From Trinickia mobilis (lineage in GTDB: Bacteria; Pseudomonadota; Gammaproteobacteria; Burkholderiales; Burkholderiaceae), in contig NZ_JAFLRF010000004.1 of the NCBI RefSeq assembly GCF_017315705.1, positions 310,001 through 374,000 of the forward strand: 64,000 bases of DNA. The letters run 5' to 3'. The notes beneath the pieces are model-generated. The model saw nothing but the letters and a program-made list of their open reading frames with translations, was not told the origin of the DNA and did no database searches. Made by a program: the position numbers and the translations under genes. Positions 37,294 through 45,877 of this stretch are shown piece by piece (position 1 is the stretch's first letter; every line of letters begins with the position of its first letter).

Positions 37294-38327
37294 GCTGCTT
37301 TTTCCAGGTTGCCGGCAAACACGCCTTGCGCGGGACGCGCTTCGCGGGCGATGCGCTTGCCTGCCGTGTAGTCGTTGATCAGATCGCACGGCGTGTAATT
37401 GCGTTCCAGCTCAACCAGCTCGTCGGCGTCGAGCTTCGTCTCCAGTGCGGCGAGCGCGCTGTCGAATTGCGCGGCCGAATCGGCGCCGACCAGCATGCTC
37501 GATACGCCGTGATGACTCAGCACCCACGCCTGCGCGATCTGCGCCGGGGTCACGCCGCGCCGCTTCGCGACACGGGCGACCGAAGCCGCGATCTCGAGCG
37601 ACGCTTTGTCGCCGTACATTTGCGCGGTGAATAAGTCGGTCTGATTGCGCGTGGAGTTCGGATCGGAGGTCAAGAGGCCGCGTGCGAGCGGGCTGAACAC
37701 CGATACGCCGATCCCTTGATCGAGGCAGTACGGGATCATCTCGCGCTCTTCTTCGCGATACGCGACGTTCAGCTGCAGCTGCATGTTGACCGGCTTGGCC
37801 CAGCCGTTGCGATCGCAGACCTGCATGATCTTCGCGAGCTGCCACGTGTACATCGTCGATACGCCGATATAGCGAGCCTTGCCCGCACGCACGATGTCGT
37901 TCAGCGCGCCCATCGTTTCTTCAACGGGCGTGTTCACGTCGAAGAAGTGCAGCATGAAGATGTCGACGTAATCCATATCGAGGCGCTTCAACGAACCGTC
38001 GATGCCGTCCATCACGTGCTTGCGCGAATGGCCGCCGGCGTTCTGGTAAGCGCCCATGTCGTAGCCGACCTTGGTCGTCACGACGATCTCTTCGCGCCGC
38101 GCGAGGCGTTTCAGGATGCGGCCGACCACTTCCTCGCCCACGCCGGTCGAATAGAAATCGGCGAGGTCGATGAAGTTCACGCCGGCTTCGAGCGCGTGGC
38201 GCACGATCGGCTCGCTTTGCGCTTCGTCGAAAATCCAGGGCTTCCACTGCGGCGTGCCCATGTTCATCGTGCCGAGGCACAGGCGCGAAACCTTCAGACC
38301 GGATTGTCCGAGGCGGACGTATTCCAT
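37290..38327 (-). CDS. Aldo/keto reductase
   Basis: 345 residues, NADP-dependent aldo/keto reductase fold. Catalytic tetrad visible: Asp54 and Tyr59 (NFIDLADFYSTG), Lys86 (VVTTKVGYD) and His127 (IFMLHFFDVN). The GVSTMYTWQLAKIMQ and FSPLARGLL blocks match the YajO/PdxI-like branch. Translationally coupled to gabD and 79 bases downstream of fae, so it probably handles an aldehyde in the same context. Substrate not deducible. Confidence 0.88.
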   Translation of the reverse strand: MEYVRLGQSGLKVSRLCLGTMNMGTPQWKPWIFDEAQSEPIVRHALEAGVNFIDLADFYSTGVGEEVVGRILKRLARREEIVVTTKVGYDMGAYQNAGGHSRKHVMDGIDGSLKRLDMDYVDIFMLHFFDVNTPVEETMGALNDIVRAGKARYIGVSTMYTWQLAKIMQVCDRNGWAKPVNMQLQLNVAYREEEREMIPYCLDQGIGVSVFSPLARGLLTSDPNSTRNQTDLFTAQMYGDKASLEIAASVARVAKRRGVTPAQIAQAWVLSHHGVSSMLVGADSAAQFDSALAALETKLDADELVELERNYTPCDLINDYTAGKRIAREARPAQGVFAGNLEKAA

Positions 38328-38406
38328 ATTTGTCTCCTAAGTCCTAAGACAAGGCGGCGGCGGTTCTAGTGACGCACAAGCCGCAGCGCAATGTCCGTTT
38401 TAAGTA

Positions 38407-38931
38407 TTAGCGTTGTTTGGGCGTATAGAACGGGTTCGAGACTTCGCGCGCCGCCGCGAACACTTCCTCTTTGTGCGGCAGGCCCTTCATCGCCGCGAGC
38501 ATCGCGTTCTTGCAAGCGCGGTAGTTGTTCTCGAAGACGGCGTCGAGATCGTCGGTCTGCGGGTTGACCCAGTTCGCCGACACGACGACCCAGTCGTTTT
38601 CCGCTTCGGGCGGCAGCGTGCCGTTTTCGAGCGACTCGGCCACCGCCTTCGCGATGCCCGCCTGCGATGCGCCCCAAGTCGCGTTGCCGTGGAAATCGCC
38701 TACGATCTGCGCCTTGTTCACATAGAGCGTGAGCGGCTTGGTCGGCACACCCGGGCGCGCGATGACGACGAACGGCGCGTGGCCCGCGGACGGCGTCGCA
38801 AGCGCCGTCGCGAACGCCTGACCCGCGGGGCCGTTGCGCGGACCGGCCAGCACGTTGATGTGGGCGAGATTGACGCCCGGGCCTTCGAAGCCTTCGCCGA
38901 TAAAGAGTTGCTTGTCCGTTGCTGCGCTCAT
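38407..38931 (-). CDS. fae: Formaldehyde-activating enzyme (Fae)
   Basis: 174 residues, full length. FIGEGFEGPGVNLAHINVLA with catalytic His24 and the SANWVNPQTDDLDAVFENNY block are diagnostic of Fae, which condenses formaldehyde with tetrahydromethanopterin to methylene-H4MPT in the cytoplasm. This pathway is used for formaldehyde oxidation or detoxification in methylotrophs and in some Burkholderiaceae. The other H4MPT-pathway genes (mtdB, mch, fhc) are not in this window. It is followed on the same strand by an aldo/keto reductase and an aldehyde dehydrogenase, suggesting an aldehyde-stress operon. Confidence 0.93.
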   Translation of the reverse strand: MSAATDKQLFIGEGFEGPGVNLAHINVLAGPRNGPAGQAFATALATPSAGHAPFVVIARPGVPTKPLTLYVNKAQIVGDFHGNATWGASQAGIAKAVAESLENGTLPPEAENDWVVVSANWVNPQTDDLDAVFENNYRACKNAMLAAMKGLPHKEEVFAAAREVSNPFYTPKQR

Positions 38932-39480
38932 GTGTGAACCCGTTGGAGGTTGGGGAGGTGGAACGATTGTGCTATCGGGCCGAATAGCGTATGAAGCGAT
39001 GTTTTTTGATCTGGGGTATGAGGCCGGCTCAAGTTCGGGTTTTTACGGAGTTTTAACGGGCGGAAGCCGCTGCGGCGGGGCAAAGGTGAGGATATTCGGG
39101 AGCGGCGGCGACGTTGCTCACAAGAGGCAATCGGTGACGGACGTCAGGCCTCGATGGCGCACCGTTGGCGGATCGGATTTCCGAGCCGGTTGCGACAAGA
39201 GCCCGTGGTTCGCGTCGCCGCCCGCCACACGGGCCACGGCACGCAGCGCACCGCCAATGTGCCGAAAACCCCTGTCGGACAAGGCTTTTTGTGAGTCGCA
39301 TGGAAAGCGTCGCGGCGCGGTCGATAGACCTCGGGCGCGTCGCCGCATCCATCGTCGCGACGCGTTAAACGCAGTCGTCAACGCTTGCCGAACCGGTGAT
39401 CCGCACCTCTCCAGCGCGCTCACTCGGCCGCGCCATCACATCAAAGGTGAGCCGATTCGGGAGCCGGGCGCGAGCGGCGA
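38932..39480. other. Intergenic, no gene recognised
   Basis: About 550 bases upstream of fae. No open frame here has a motif or ribosome site. The fae promoter should lie in the first 150 bases. Confidence 0.35.
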
Positions 39481-39696
39481 TCAACCGCGTCCCTCATACC
39501 CGAGCAGCACGTTCACCGCGTTGACGCCGATTTCGTCGACCAGGCAGCCACCTTCCACGTCGCCGAGCTGCATGACGCGCACGCGTTCGAGCACCGTGTC
39601 GGCGCGGCTCGGCGCCTCGAACGACGGCGCGATCCGGCCGTCTTTGAGTTCAATGCCGTGATGCAGGCGATGAGAAGCGCTGAAGACAGGAAGCAT
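39481..39696 (-). pseudogene. N-terminal remnant of a deacetylase-family (acetylpolyamine amidohydrolase-like) gene
   Basis: 71 codons. The first 50 residues (MLPVFSASHRLHHGIELKDG, RIAPSFEAPSRADTVLERVR) match the N-terminus of acetylpolyamine amidohydrolase-like deacetylases, which read H-HG-ELxxGRLxPxFExPxRADxVLxRV. After VRVMQLGDV the similarity ends and a stop follows, so more than 80 percent of the enzyme is gone. It is a different branch from the intact deacetylase at 34810-35766. Assignment is by eye. Confidence 0.5.
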
Positions 39697-39890
39697 GGCG
39701 TGCCCGTACGGAATCGATGAATCGCGTTTAGACGCAATTCCTTACTGTAATGGCTTTTCTGCCTGAGGCAATTCGGAATAATCCACGCAAATGAACGATG
39801 CCGGTGTGACTGGCGGTTAGCCTGTCGCACCGGCATCGTTCATTGCCTTTCGCCGCTAAAGCGGCTTTGGCGGCTTTGGCCGCATTGCGG

Positions 39891-40178
39891 TCAGCCTTCG
39901 ATCAAAAAACGTTCGCGATTTTTGCCGATCCATGCCGGCACACGGCCGCGCCCGCTCCAAGTCTGGCCAGTCTTCGGATTGCGGTATTTAGCCGGCAACG
40001 CGGTTTTGCGCGCAGCCGGACGTTTGCTGGAGAAGCCAAGTTCCTCGGCAGTAATGCCATATTCCGCAATCTTTTCTTTGATCTGCGCAATTGTGGCCTC
40101 TATTTCCTTCTCGCGGGCCGCCGAGACCTGAACTTGAAGCTTTTCGAGTTGCAGAGTGAGCTGTTTGTAGGTTGCCAT
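39891..40178 (-). CDS. H-NS-family nucleoid-associated protein
   Basis: 95 residues. N-terminal coiled coil (YKQLTLQLEKLQVQVSAARE, KEIEATIAQIKEKIAEYGI) and C-terminal DNA-binding motif YRNPKTGQTWSGRGRVPAWI, which contains the SGRGRxPxWI core of Burkholderia H-NS/BpH3-like proteins. It silences AT-rich DNA; several paralogues per genome are usual. The ATG at 40178 starts MATYKQLT. The AT-rich porin upstream region (52.6-53.2 kb) is the sort of target such a protein binds. Confidence 0.92.
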   Translation of the reverse strand: MATYKQLTLQLEKLQVQVSAAREKEIEATIAQIKEKIAEYGITAEELGFSSKRPAARKTALPAKYRNPKTGQTWSGRGRVPAWIGKNRERFLIEG

Positions 40179-40350
40179 CGAGCATTTGCCTCCCATCGTT
40201 ATCGGTTACAGCAATGTGACCGCTCCATGAACAAAAAGTGCCGCACGGGCGCGAAACGACCCGCGCGTGCCGGCTCGGATGCGCCGCGGCCCGGCAAGGC
40301 GCGCCAATCCCAATGCCGGCTAATGTGCACTTAGCGGAACTGAATACTAT

Positions 40351-40551
40351 TTATTGAGCGCTCAACTCCAGCAAATCCAACGCGTTGACTAATTTCTTTG
40401 CGCGCTCTACTTGCGAAGGCAAGCGCGCCGCCGCTAAAACGGCATTCACGCGCTTGCGCCAATACGACAGCGGAATCCGGTCGCCGGCGGAAATGCGCGC
40501 GACGATCCGCTCCAAATGTTCGAGATCTTGTTCGACCTGGCAATGACCCAT
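40351..40551 (-). CDS. Small conserved-looking cytoplasmic protein
   Basis: 66 residues, charged, predicted mostly helical (QDLEHLERIVARISAGDRIP, LSYWRKRVNAVLAAARLPSQ). No known motif. It shares strand and spacing with the H-NS gene and has normal codon bias, so I consider it real, but the function is unknown. Confidence 0.5.
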   Translation of the reverse strand: MGHCQVEQDLEHLERIVARISAGDRIPLSYWRKRVNAVLAAARLPSQVERAKKLVNALDLLELSAQ

Positions 40552-40738
40552 TTACCGCCCCCGGATTGCACATGCTGCCTCGACGTTTGGCGTCCTGCCG
40601 GCGATGCCGGCAGGACGGACTTTTAGTCGATTATTGGCGAAACAAGATGAAAATTTTATGCATCCGTTAAATGTGGTTCGCCGGCTTAACGAATTTAGGA
40701 CATGCCTTTCCAGTCCACACGTTGCGCAAAATTGCGCG

Positions 40739-41014
40739 CTATTTCGCCCGGCACGCAAACAGCAGATTGCGCACGCCGCCACCGCTCGATTGCTGGATCA
40801 CATCGATATCGCCCTGACATATTCCGCGCGCATTCTGCACACAGGTATCCGACGGGCCGGCGGCCGGACATTGGACTTGCGTCGTCGGCCGGCCGTCGCC
40901 GGTAAAGAGCGGCGCGCTGCCGCCGCAGCCGCCGAGCGCCGCCGCGAATGCGACAGCCGCCATCGTGCGCAATGCGACGTTCAAGCGGACCGTAATAAAT
41001 TGCGTGCGTTTCAT
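40739..41014 (-). CDS. Small lipoprotein
   Basis: 91 residues. Signal MKRTQFITVRLNVALRTMAA with lipobox LGGC, then a Gly/Ser linker and a mature part with four cysteines (VQCPAAGPSDTCVQNARGIC, LLFACRAK), likely two disulfides. Start chosen at 41014 because it opens the signal peptide. Function unknown. Confidence 0.65.
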   Translation of the reverse strand: MKRTQFITVRLNVALRTMAAVAFAAALGGCGGSAPLFTGDGRPTTQVQCPAAGPSDTCVQNARGICQGDIDVIQQSSGGGVRNLLFACRAK

Positions 41015-41079
41015 CGAATTACCCCATCGGCACTCTTTTTTTCGTCTGCCGGAGTATGCCATGCGTGAGTGAATTGCCG

Positions 41080-41592
41080 TTACTTCTGCGCGGGAAATGG
41101 CTTATAAGGCAGAGGCGCGCGCGGATCGGTGCTCAGGCGAATGAAGACCTGCTCGACATCAGGAATGGCCTCGAGCTGCCGTTCGAGCGCGTCGCGGTCG
41201 AACGCCGCCGGCACGCAGCCGTCCGCGTAGATGAAACGCCGCTGCACGGTGATCCACATGCTCGTGCCATGCAGCGTCGGGTCGCCTGCGAAGCGTGCGC
41301 GCACTGCGTCGGCGATCGGCGCGTCGTACAGATACGAATTCGGTTTCGTGCATTTGTGCGCGAGCCAGCATGTCGTGCCGCGCTCGACACGGTAGTGCGC
41401 GTCGTCTTCCATTTCGGCGCGGCCCGTGAACGGACCGAGCGGCACCGGGCAACCCGCGAAGTCTTGCGACAGCGTGAAGAAAGGATCGTTGAACCAATTC
41501 CGTATTTCAGGCGCTGCTGCCGAGGACGCTTCCTGAGCATGGGACGCCACGCTGAAAGCGGCCAGCATGCTCGCGACAAAAAAACGCTTCAT
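41080..41592 (-). CDS. Secreted BON-like domain protein
   Basis: 170 residues. Signal peptide MKRFFVASMLAAFSVASHAQ; the mature part has paired cysteines (AGCPVPLGPF, TTCWLAHKC, DGCVPAAF). The C-terminal half (PIADAVRARFAGDPTLHGTS, ALERQLEAIPDVEQVFIRLS) resembles a BON domain, often found in periplasmic envelope-stress proteins. Family match is by eye only. Monocistronic in appearance, 65 bases upstream of the small lipoprotein. Confidence 0.65.
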   Translation of the reverse strand: MKRFFVASMLAAFSVASHAQEASSAAAPEIRNWFNDPFFTLSQDFAGCPVPLGPFTGRAEMEDDAHYRVERGTTCWLAHKCTKPNSYLYDAPIADAVRARFAGDPTLHGTSMWITVQRRFIYADGCVPAAFDRDALERQLEAIPDVEQVFIRLSTDPRAPLPYKPFPAQK

Positions 41593-41974
41593 GACAGCCC
41601 TCCGGTCGGTTCAGGTTGGATCGACTGTCCGCCGGACAGAACGGAGATGCACTTCGCAGCACGTCCAACGGTGCTTCTGTACAATCGCTCGCGATTTCTT
41701 TCGACATCGCAAGCATTGAAACACGCCGGACGCGATGCGCGGTTACGATCTGCTCCACCGAGTACGGTTTGCGTTTCATCGCCACCTCCCTCAAAGAGAA
41801 ACGCGCGTCGAAACACTAACATTCATTGCTGTCCAGATTTCCTACAGCAGATCACTCATAATCGCCACACTCGCCTGACGTCGTTTCCGCGAGCGAAGCA
41901 ATGACCCTACAAGCATCGTGCTCTCGGGTGCACCGGTCAGGCGCGTCCGTGGCAGCTTCTATCTGGAGGCCGAC

Positions 41975-42982
41975 ATGTCCTTTACTGCTGTCTACCTGAA
42001 CAAAGACGGTGACCCGTTCTCCGCGGAACTGAAGCATCTCGAAGACGATGTCCTCGAGCGCAACCCGCTATCCGAGGGCGAGGTTGTGGTGCGCATCGAA
42101 CACTCCGGCATCAATTACAAGGACGGCCTGGCGATTGCCAACCGCAGTCCGGTTGTGCGAGTGTGGCCGATGGTCGCCGGCGTTGACGGCGCCGGCATCG
42201 TTGAGTCGTCGTCCGACCCCAAATGGAAGGCAGGCGACCGTGTCGTCGTCACTGGCTGGGGCCTTGGGGAGACGCACTGGGGCTGTCTCGCCCAACGCGC
42301 CAGGCTCAAAGCCGACTGGCTCGTCGCGCTGCCGGGCTCTTTCAGCACCGCAGACGCCATGTCTGTCGGAACGGCCGGGTTCACGGCCATGCTTTGTTGC
42401 CTCGCCCTGCGTAACGAAGGCGTGACGCAGACGTCCGGCGATATCCTCGTCACCGGCGCGAGCGGCGGCGTCGGCAGCGTTGCTGTCGCCATTCTGAGTT
42501 CCTGGGGCTATCGGGTCGTGGCAGCAACAGGAAAGCTGCATGAGGCGGACTACCTTCTCTCGCTAGGTGCAGCGGAGGTTCTGGACCGGGCGACTCTCGC
42601 GACACCAGGCAAGCCCCTGCAAAAAGAGCGGTGGGCGGCAGTTATCGACTCGGTCGGCTCACATACACTCGCAAATGCCTGTGCTCAGACCCGATACGGC
42701 GGTGTCGTGACCGCCTGTGGCCTGGCTCAGGGAATGGATTTCCCGGGGAGCGTAGCGCCCTTCATTTTGCGAGGCGTGAAGCTCGTCGGCATCGATTCCG
42801 TGATGTGCCCGATGGAGCGACGCGAGCGTGCCTGGAATGCACTCGCCAGTGACTTCGATGCCCGCAAGCTCGACGCGATAACCACGGTCATCGGCTTGGG
42901 CGACGTCTTTGCGGCCGCTGAGCAAATTCTCGCCGGTCAAGTGCGGGGAAGAACGGTGGTCGATGTCAATCGGCTCCCTTGA
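41975..42982 (+). CDS. acuI: Acrylyl-CoA reductase/quinone oxidoreductase (AcuI/YhdH family)
   Basis: 335 residues, MDR superfamily without zinc ligands. NADP site TGASGGVGSVAVAIL; substrate-side motifs SGINYKDGLAIANRSPVVR and MVAGVDGAGIVESS are those of the YhdH/AcuI group, which reduces acrylyl-CoA to propionyl-CoA or related enoyl substrates. GGAGG 7 bases before the ATG at 41975 fixes the start; an ATG 19 codons upstream is less likely. It stands alone; the next gene converges on it after 260 bases. Confidence 0.88.
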   Translation: MSFTAVYLNKDGDPFSAELKHLEDDVLERNPLSEGEVVVRIEHSGINYKDGLAIANRSPVVRVWPMVAGVDGAGIVESSSDPKWKAGDRVVVTGWGLGETHWGCLAQRARLKADWLVALPGSFSTADAMSVGTAGFTAMLCCLALRNEGVTQTSGDILVTGASGGVGSVAVAILSSWGYRVVAATGKLHEADYLLSLGAAEVLDRATLATPGKPLQKERWAAVIDSVGSHTLANACAQTRYGGVVTACGLAQGMDFPGSVAPFILRGVKLVGIDSVMCPMERRERAWNALASDFDARKLDAITTVIGLGDVFAAAEQILAGQVRGRTVVDVNRLP

Positions 42983-43242
42983 ACATTCTGATCGGCGCGC
43001 TTCGGCCCGATGTCCGGCGAGGACGATCGAACGATCGAGACAACTTACGATCGTTGAGACTTTCGCCGCATCCGCGCCCAGAACAAGGGACGCTGCCCGA
43101 CCTGAAGCGGATGTGCTGGCGGCTGATCGCTTGATTCGCATGAAGGCCGAAAGGCGGCGGGTTTCGCGCACAAGAGACTCGCGCCTGCTGGGATAGCGCG
43201 CAAGCGGCGAAGGCGGCACCGCCCAGACTGCCCGTGCGTCGA

Positions 43243-43704
43243 TCAATGCGGTTCACCGAGGCAAGCGTCGGCAACATCGACGATCGGCTCGCTGTCGGCG
43301 TGAGCTTGAGGAAAACGGTCAACGCACTTGATCTGAGCGAAGGTCCACCAGGTTCCCGGTGGATCGTGACCCAGCCACATCACAGTAGCTGCGGCCTTGG
43401 TTCGCAATCCCCATTGCCGCCAATCAGCGCCTGTGGGCGAAAAGTTTCCGTGAATGTCCTTGTACAGGTTGCGGTCCAACCCGTATTGCTTCAGATAGGG
43501 CGGATTGAGGCGCGCCTCGAGCGTAGCCGGCTCGCCACGCGCGATGCCTGCTTGCGCTGTTGCCTCGTCCCGGCGGAAATCGCTCACGGCATAGCCAATC
43601 ACCGACAGCTCGAACAGCAATGCACCGCCAACTGCCGTGCACGTCACAATAATGCAGAGCGAGAGCGCCCAAAATACCCGCCTTCTGGTCGTCGGTGTCT
43701 TCAT
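43243..43704 (-). CDS. Membrane-anchored hypothetical protein
   Basis: 153 residues with one N-terminal membrane segment (VFWALSLCIIVTCTAVGGAL) and an extracytoplasmic remainder containing DFRRDEATAQAGIARGEPAT and NPPYLKQYGLDRNLYKDIHG. No recognised family. The MKTPTTRRR start at 43704 gives a proper positive-inside anchor. No coupled neighbours. Confidence 0.6.
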   Translation of the reverse strand: MKTPTTRRRVFWALSLCIIVTCTAVGGALLFELSVIGYAVSDFRRDEATAQAGIARGEPATLEARLNPPYLKQYGLDRNLYKDIHGNFSPTGADWRQWGLRTKAAATVMWLGHDPPGTWWTFAQIKCVDRFPQAHADSEPIVDVADACLGEPH

Positions 43705-43887
43705 CACTCTCGACCTCCTCCCGGCGTCGGGATTCGCCGCCATGCCCGGTGCGTCGTTCGCCATTCAAATGGCCGCTCGCCTTTGTCGCAACGGATTTGA
43801 TAGGGTCTACGGCAGTCGTGTCAGACAGAGTGGCCCCGTTGCCTCGCCAGGAAGAACCAAGCGGGTTCGCAGTCCGGTACGGGCGCT

Positions 43888-44310
43888 TCAGGCCCTTTGT
43901 AGAATGTCAATCGCCTTTTCGGCATCGCCCAACGAGTCGACCGCGATATATGCAATGAACTGCGTGCCAAGTACAGCGGCCGAGACGCCGCGGAGGTTGA
44001 TTTCCCCGTCTGCCAACATCTGGGTCAATTGTGCGATGATGCCCAGTTGGTCCAGACCCATTACACGGACGGAGTGAAGGCTCGGGGTGACGCTGAACCC
44101 CACCTGTGTGGCGGCACGGATCGCACTGTCTCCCTGTAGCGGAGCGACAAACACGACCCCCTTGCCCGATGTCTCCGGCGTGCGACGTGCCACGATGAAC
44201 TGCAAGTCGGCACCAGCATCCCGCAAGACGCTTAATACTTTCGCAAGGCCGCCCGGTTTGTCGTCGATGGTAGCTGCCCAAACATCGACACGTTCAACGC
44301 TCAGTTCCAT
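43888..44310 (-). CDS. Double ACT-domain protein
   Basis: 140 residues, two ACT domains: VDVWAATIDDKPGGLAKVLS in the first half and VRVMGLDQLGIIAQLTQMLA in the second, each a beta-alpha-beta ligand-binding unit. No catalytic domain is attached. Stand-alone ACT proteins bind amino acids and may regulate other enzymes. GGGAGGGA sits before the ATG. The DSD1-type enzyme lies 300 bases upstream on the same strand, which may give the ligand context. Confidence 0.8.
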   Translation of the reverse strand: MELSVERVDVWAATIDDKPGGLAKVLSVLRDAGADLQFIVARRTPETSGKGVVFVAPLQGDSAIRAATQVGFSVTPSLHSVRVMGLDQLGIIAQLTQMLADGEINLRGVSAAVLGTQFIAYIAVDSLGDAEKAIDILQRA

Positions 44311-44612
44311 GGCAGTCCCTCCCGCCTGACGGACCTCATCAGAAAAATCTACTTCACGAACGGCACGCGAGCAAGGTAGAAAGCGTAACGCGACGACCTA
44401 CGCCATTCTTTTATCGCCGCAACTTCAATCTAACTGCACTGTGACGAGGTCAAACGGGCTCGCAAGAGAGCTACAGTGAACAGGAGACGCGCGGTGACGA
44501 ACCGGCGACGATGTCGACCATCGAGTACGTCAAGTACCCGGCGTTCAACGCAGAAGCGTCTCAGCTCCGATCGCTATCCCGTGAGCCGGTCTCGGCCCTC
44601 CCGACCTGACGT
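44311..44612. other. Intergenic, no gene recognised
   Basis: About 300 bases between the ACT gene and the PLP enzyme. A short plus-strand reading, MSTIEYVKYPAFNAEASQLR (44511 on), ends after 32 codons without any known match. Confidence 0.3.
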
Positions 44613-45800
44613 TTAGCGTGACAGGCCGCGCGCGTCGATAGGCCAGATCTCTTCGACGCGACCATTGCGATGACACACGTACTCATCGTAGAGATTGGCG
44701 GTGGGGTCGCAGTGTCCAGGCGGCAGGCACAGTCGTTTGCCGATCACCTGCGACGTGTCCGCGTCGGGCGCGTTTTGCGCTTCAAGCATGCCGTGCTCGT
44801 CGTTGGCGGACACGTACCGCAAGGTGAGATCGCTCGAACCGTCGAGCCACTTCACGCTGCGCGGCAAACCCGAATCCACGGCCAACCCCTTGAGCCCGAC
44901 ATCACATACGGCCGCGCCGGGCCGCATCGCGCTCATCACGGTCGACAGCACGAACAGGCTATGGTGCCAGCGCAGCGCGCCGGTCCACTCGTTATCGCCG
45001 TAGTCGCCGTCCATAAAGAGATATGAGCCCGGCTGCAACTCGGTGAAGACGCCGGATGTCGCGTCGAATTCGACCGTTCCCGTGCCGCTGCCCGTGACAA
45101 TGCCGCAGCGCAAGCCGCGCGCTTCCAGGGCGCGCAGGTAACGCGCGACGCATTCAGCCGTGCGCTCGGCTTCGGCTTTGCGCGCAGCGTATTCGACGAT
45201 GTGCTGCAAGCCGCCCTGATAAGCTTGAATCCCCGTGAAACGCAGTGCGCTTTGGGCCGCGATCCCATCCACGAGCGTAAGCAAGGCGCCTTCGCTGGTT
45301 ACGCCACAACGATGTTGACCCGCGTCGATTTCGGCAAGCACGTCGATGCTCACGCCGGCGCGCGACGCCGCCTCGCCCAACGCCGTAACCTGCGGCAGGG
45401 AATCGACGCATACCGATAAGCGCACATGCGACGCAAGTTCGACGGCCATCGCAAGCTTGTCGACGCCGACGAACTCGTTGCTGATATGAATGCTAGAGAT
45501 GCCTGCCGCCGCGAACGGATACGCTTCTGATAGCTTCTGACAGCATACGCCCACGGCGCCCGCCTCGACCTGGCGCCGCGCGATCGCGCTGGACTTGTGG
45601 GCTTTTGCATGTGGCCGCAGCGCGACGCCGTGTCGAGCAGCAAATTTGGCCATCGCTGCGAGGTTTGCGTCGAATGCGTCGAGATCGACGGTCAGCGAGG
45701 GCGTTGCGACGATGTCGAGCGTGTCGCCGACGCGGGCAGCCACGGGAGGAACCGGCATCATACTTAAAGCATTCGAGCGCGTCATGTTAGATCTCATCAA
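44613..45800 (-). CDS. DSD1-family PLP enzyme (D-threonine / 3-hydroxy-D-aspartate aldolase type)
   Basis: 395 residues, fold type III PLP enzyme. The PLP lysine lies in LRPHAKAHKSSAIARRQVEA, followed by AVGVCCQKLSEAYPFAAAGI. The metal site at the C-terminus is PPGHCDPTANLYD (His-Cys-Asp). These blocks match the D-threonine aldolase, D-serine dehydratase (DSD1) and beta-hydroxyaspartate (BhcC) enzymes; the branch cannot be fixed by eye. Several Met codons near the N-terminus (45800, 45785, 45758) make the start uncertain. The acyl-CoA synthetase pseudogene is 77 bases upstream. Confidence 0.85.
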   Translation of the reverse strand: MMRSNMTRSNALSMMPVPPVAARVGDTLDIVATPSLTVDLDAFDANLAAMAKFAARHGVALRPHAKAHKSSAIARRQVEAGAVGVCCQKLSEAYPFAAAGISSIHISNEFVGVDKLAMAVELASHVRLSVCVDSLPQVTALGEAASRAGVSIDVLAEIDAGQHRCGVTSEGALLTLVDGIAAQSALRFTGIQAYQGGLQHIVEYAARKAEAERTAECVARYLRALEARGLRCGIVTGSGTGTVEFDATSGVFTELQPGSYLFMDGDYGDNEWTGALRWHHSLFVLSTVMSAMRPGAAVCDVGLKGLAVDSGLPRSVKWLDGSSDLTLRYVSANDEHGMLEAQNAPDADTSQVIGKRLCLPPGHCDPTANLYDEYVCHRNGRVEEIWPIDARGLSR

Positions 45801-45877
45801 TAGTGATCTCGGCGGAGCGCCGAGATTTAAGTAGGTCGGCTACGCTCGTCAACTTGACAGAGCCCTGGCAAGCTCCG

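Noticed and set aside
35788-37371. 527-codon plus-strand frame opposite gabD
   Set aside because: Antisense shadow of the aldehyde dehydrogenase. No ribosome site or recognisable domain.
41735-41779. Minus-strand reading MKRKPYSVEQIV, like the start of IS3-type OrfA transposases
   Set aside because: Only about 12 residues match before the frame diverges; too short to call an element.
43001-43242. Short frames between acuI and the membrane-anchored protein
   Set aside because: No motif, ribosome site or conserved composition. Treated as intergenic sequence between convergent genes.
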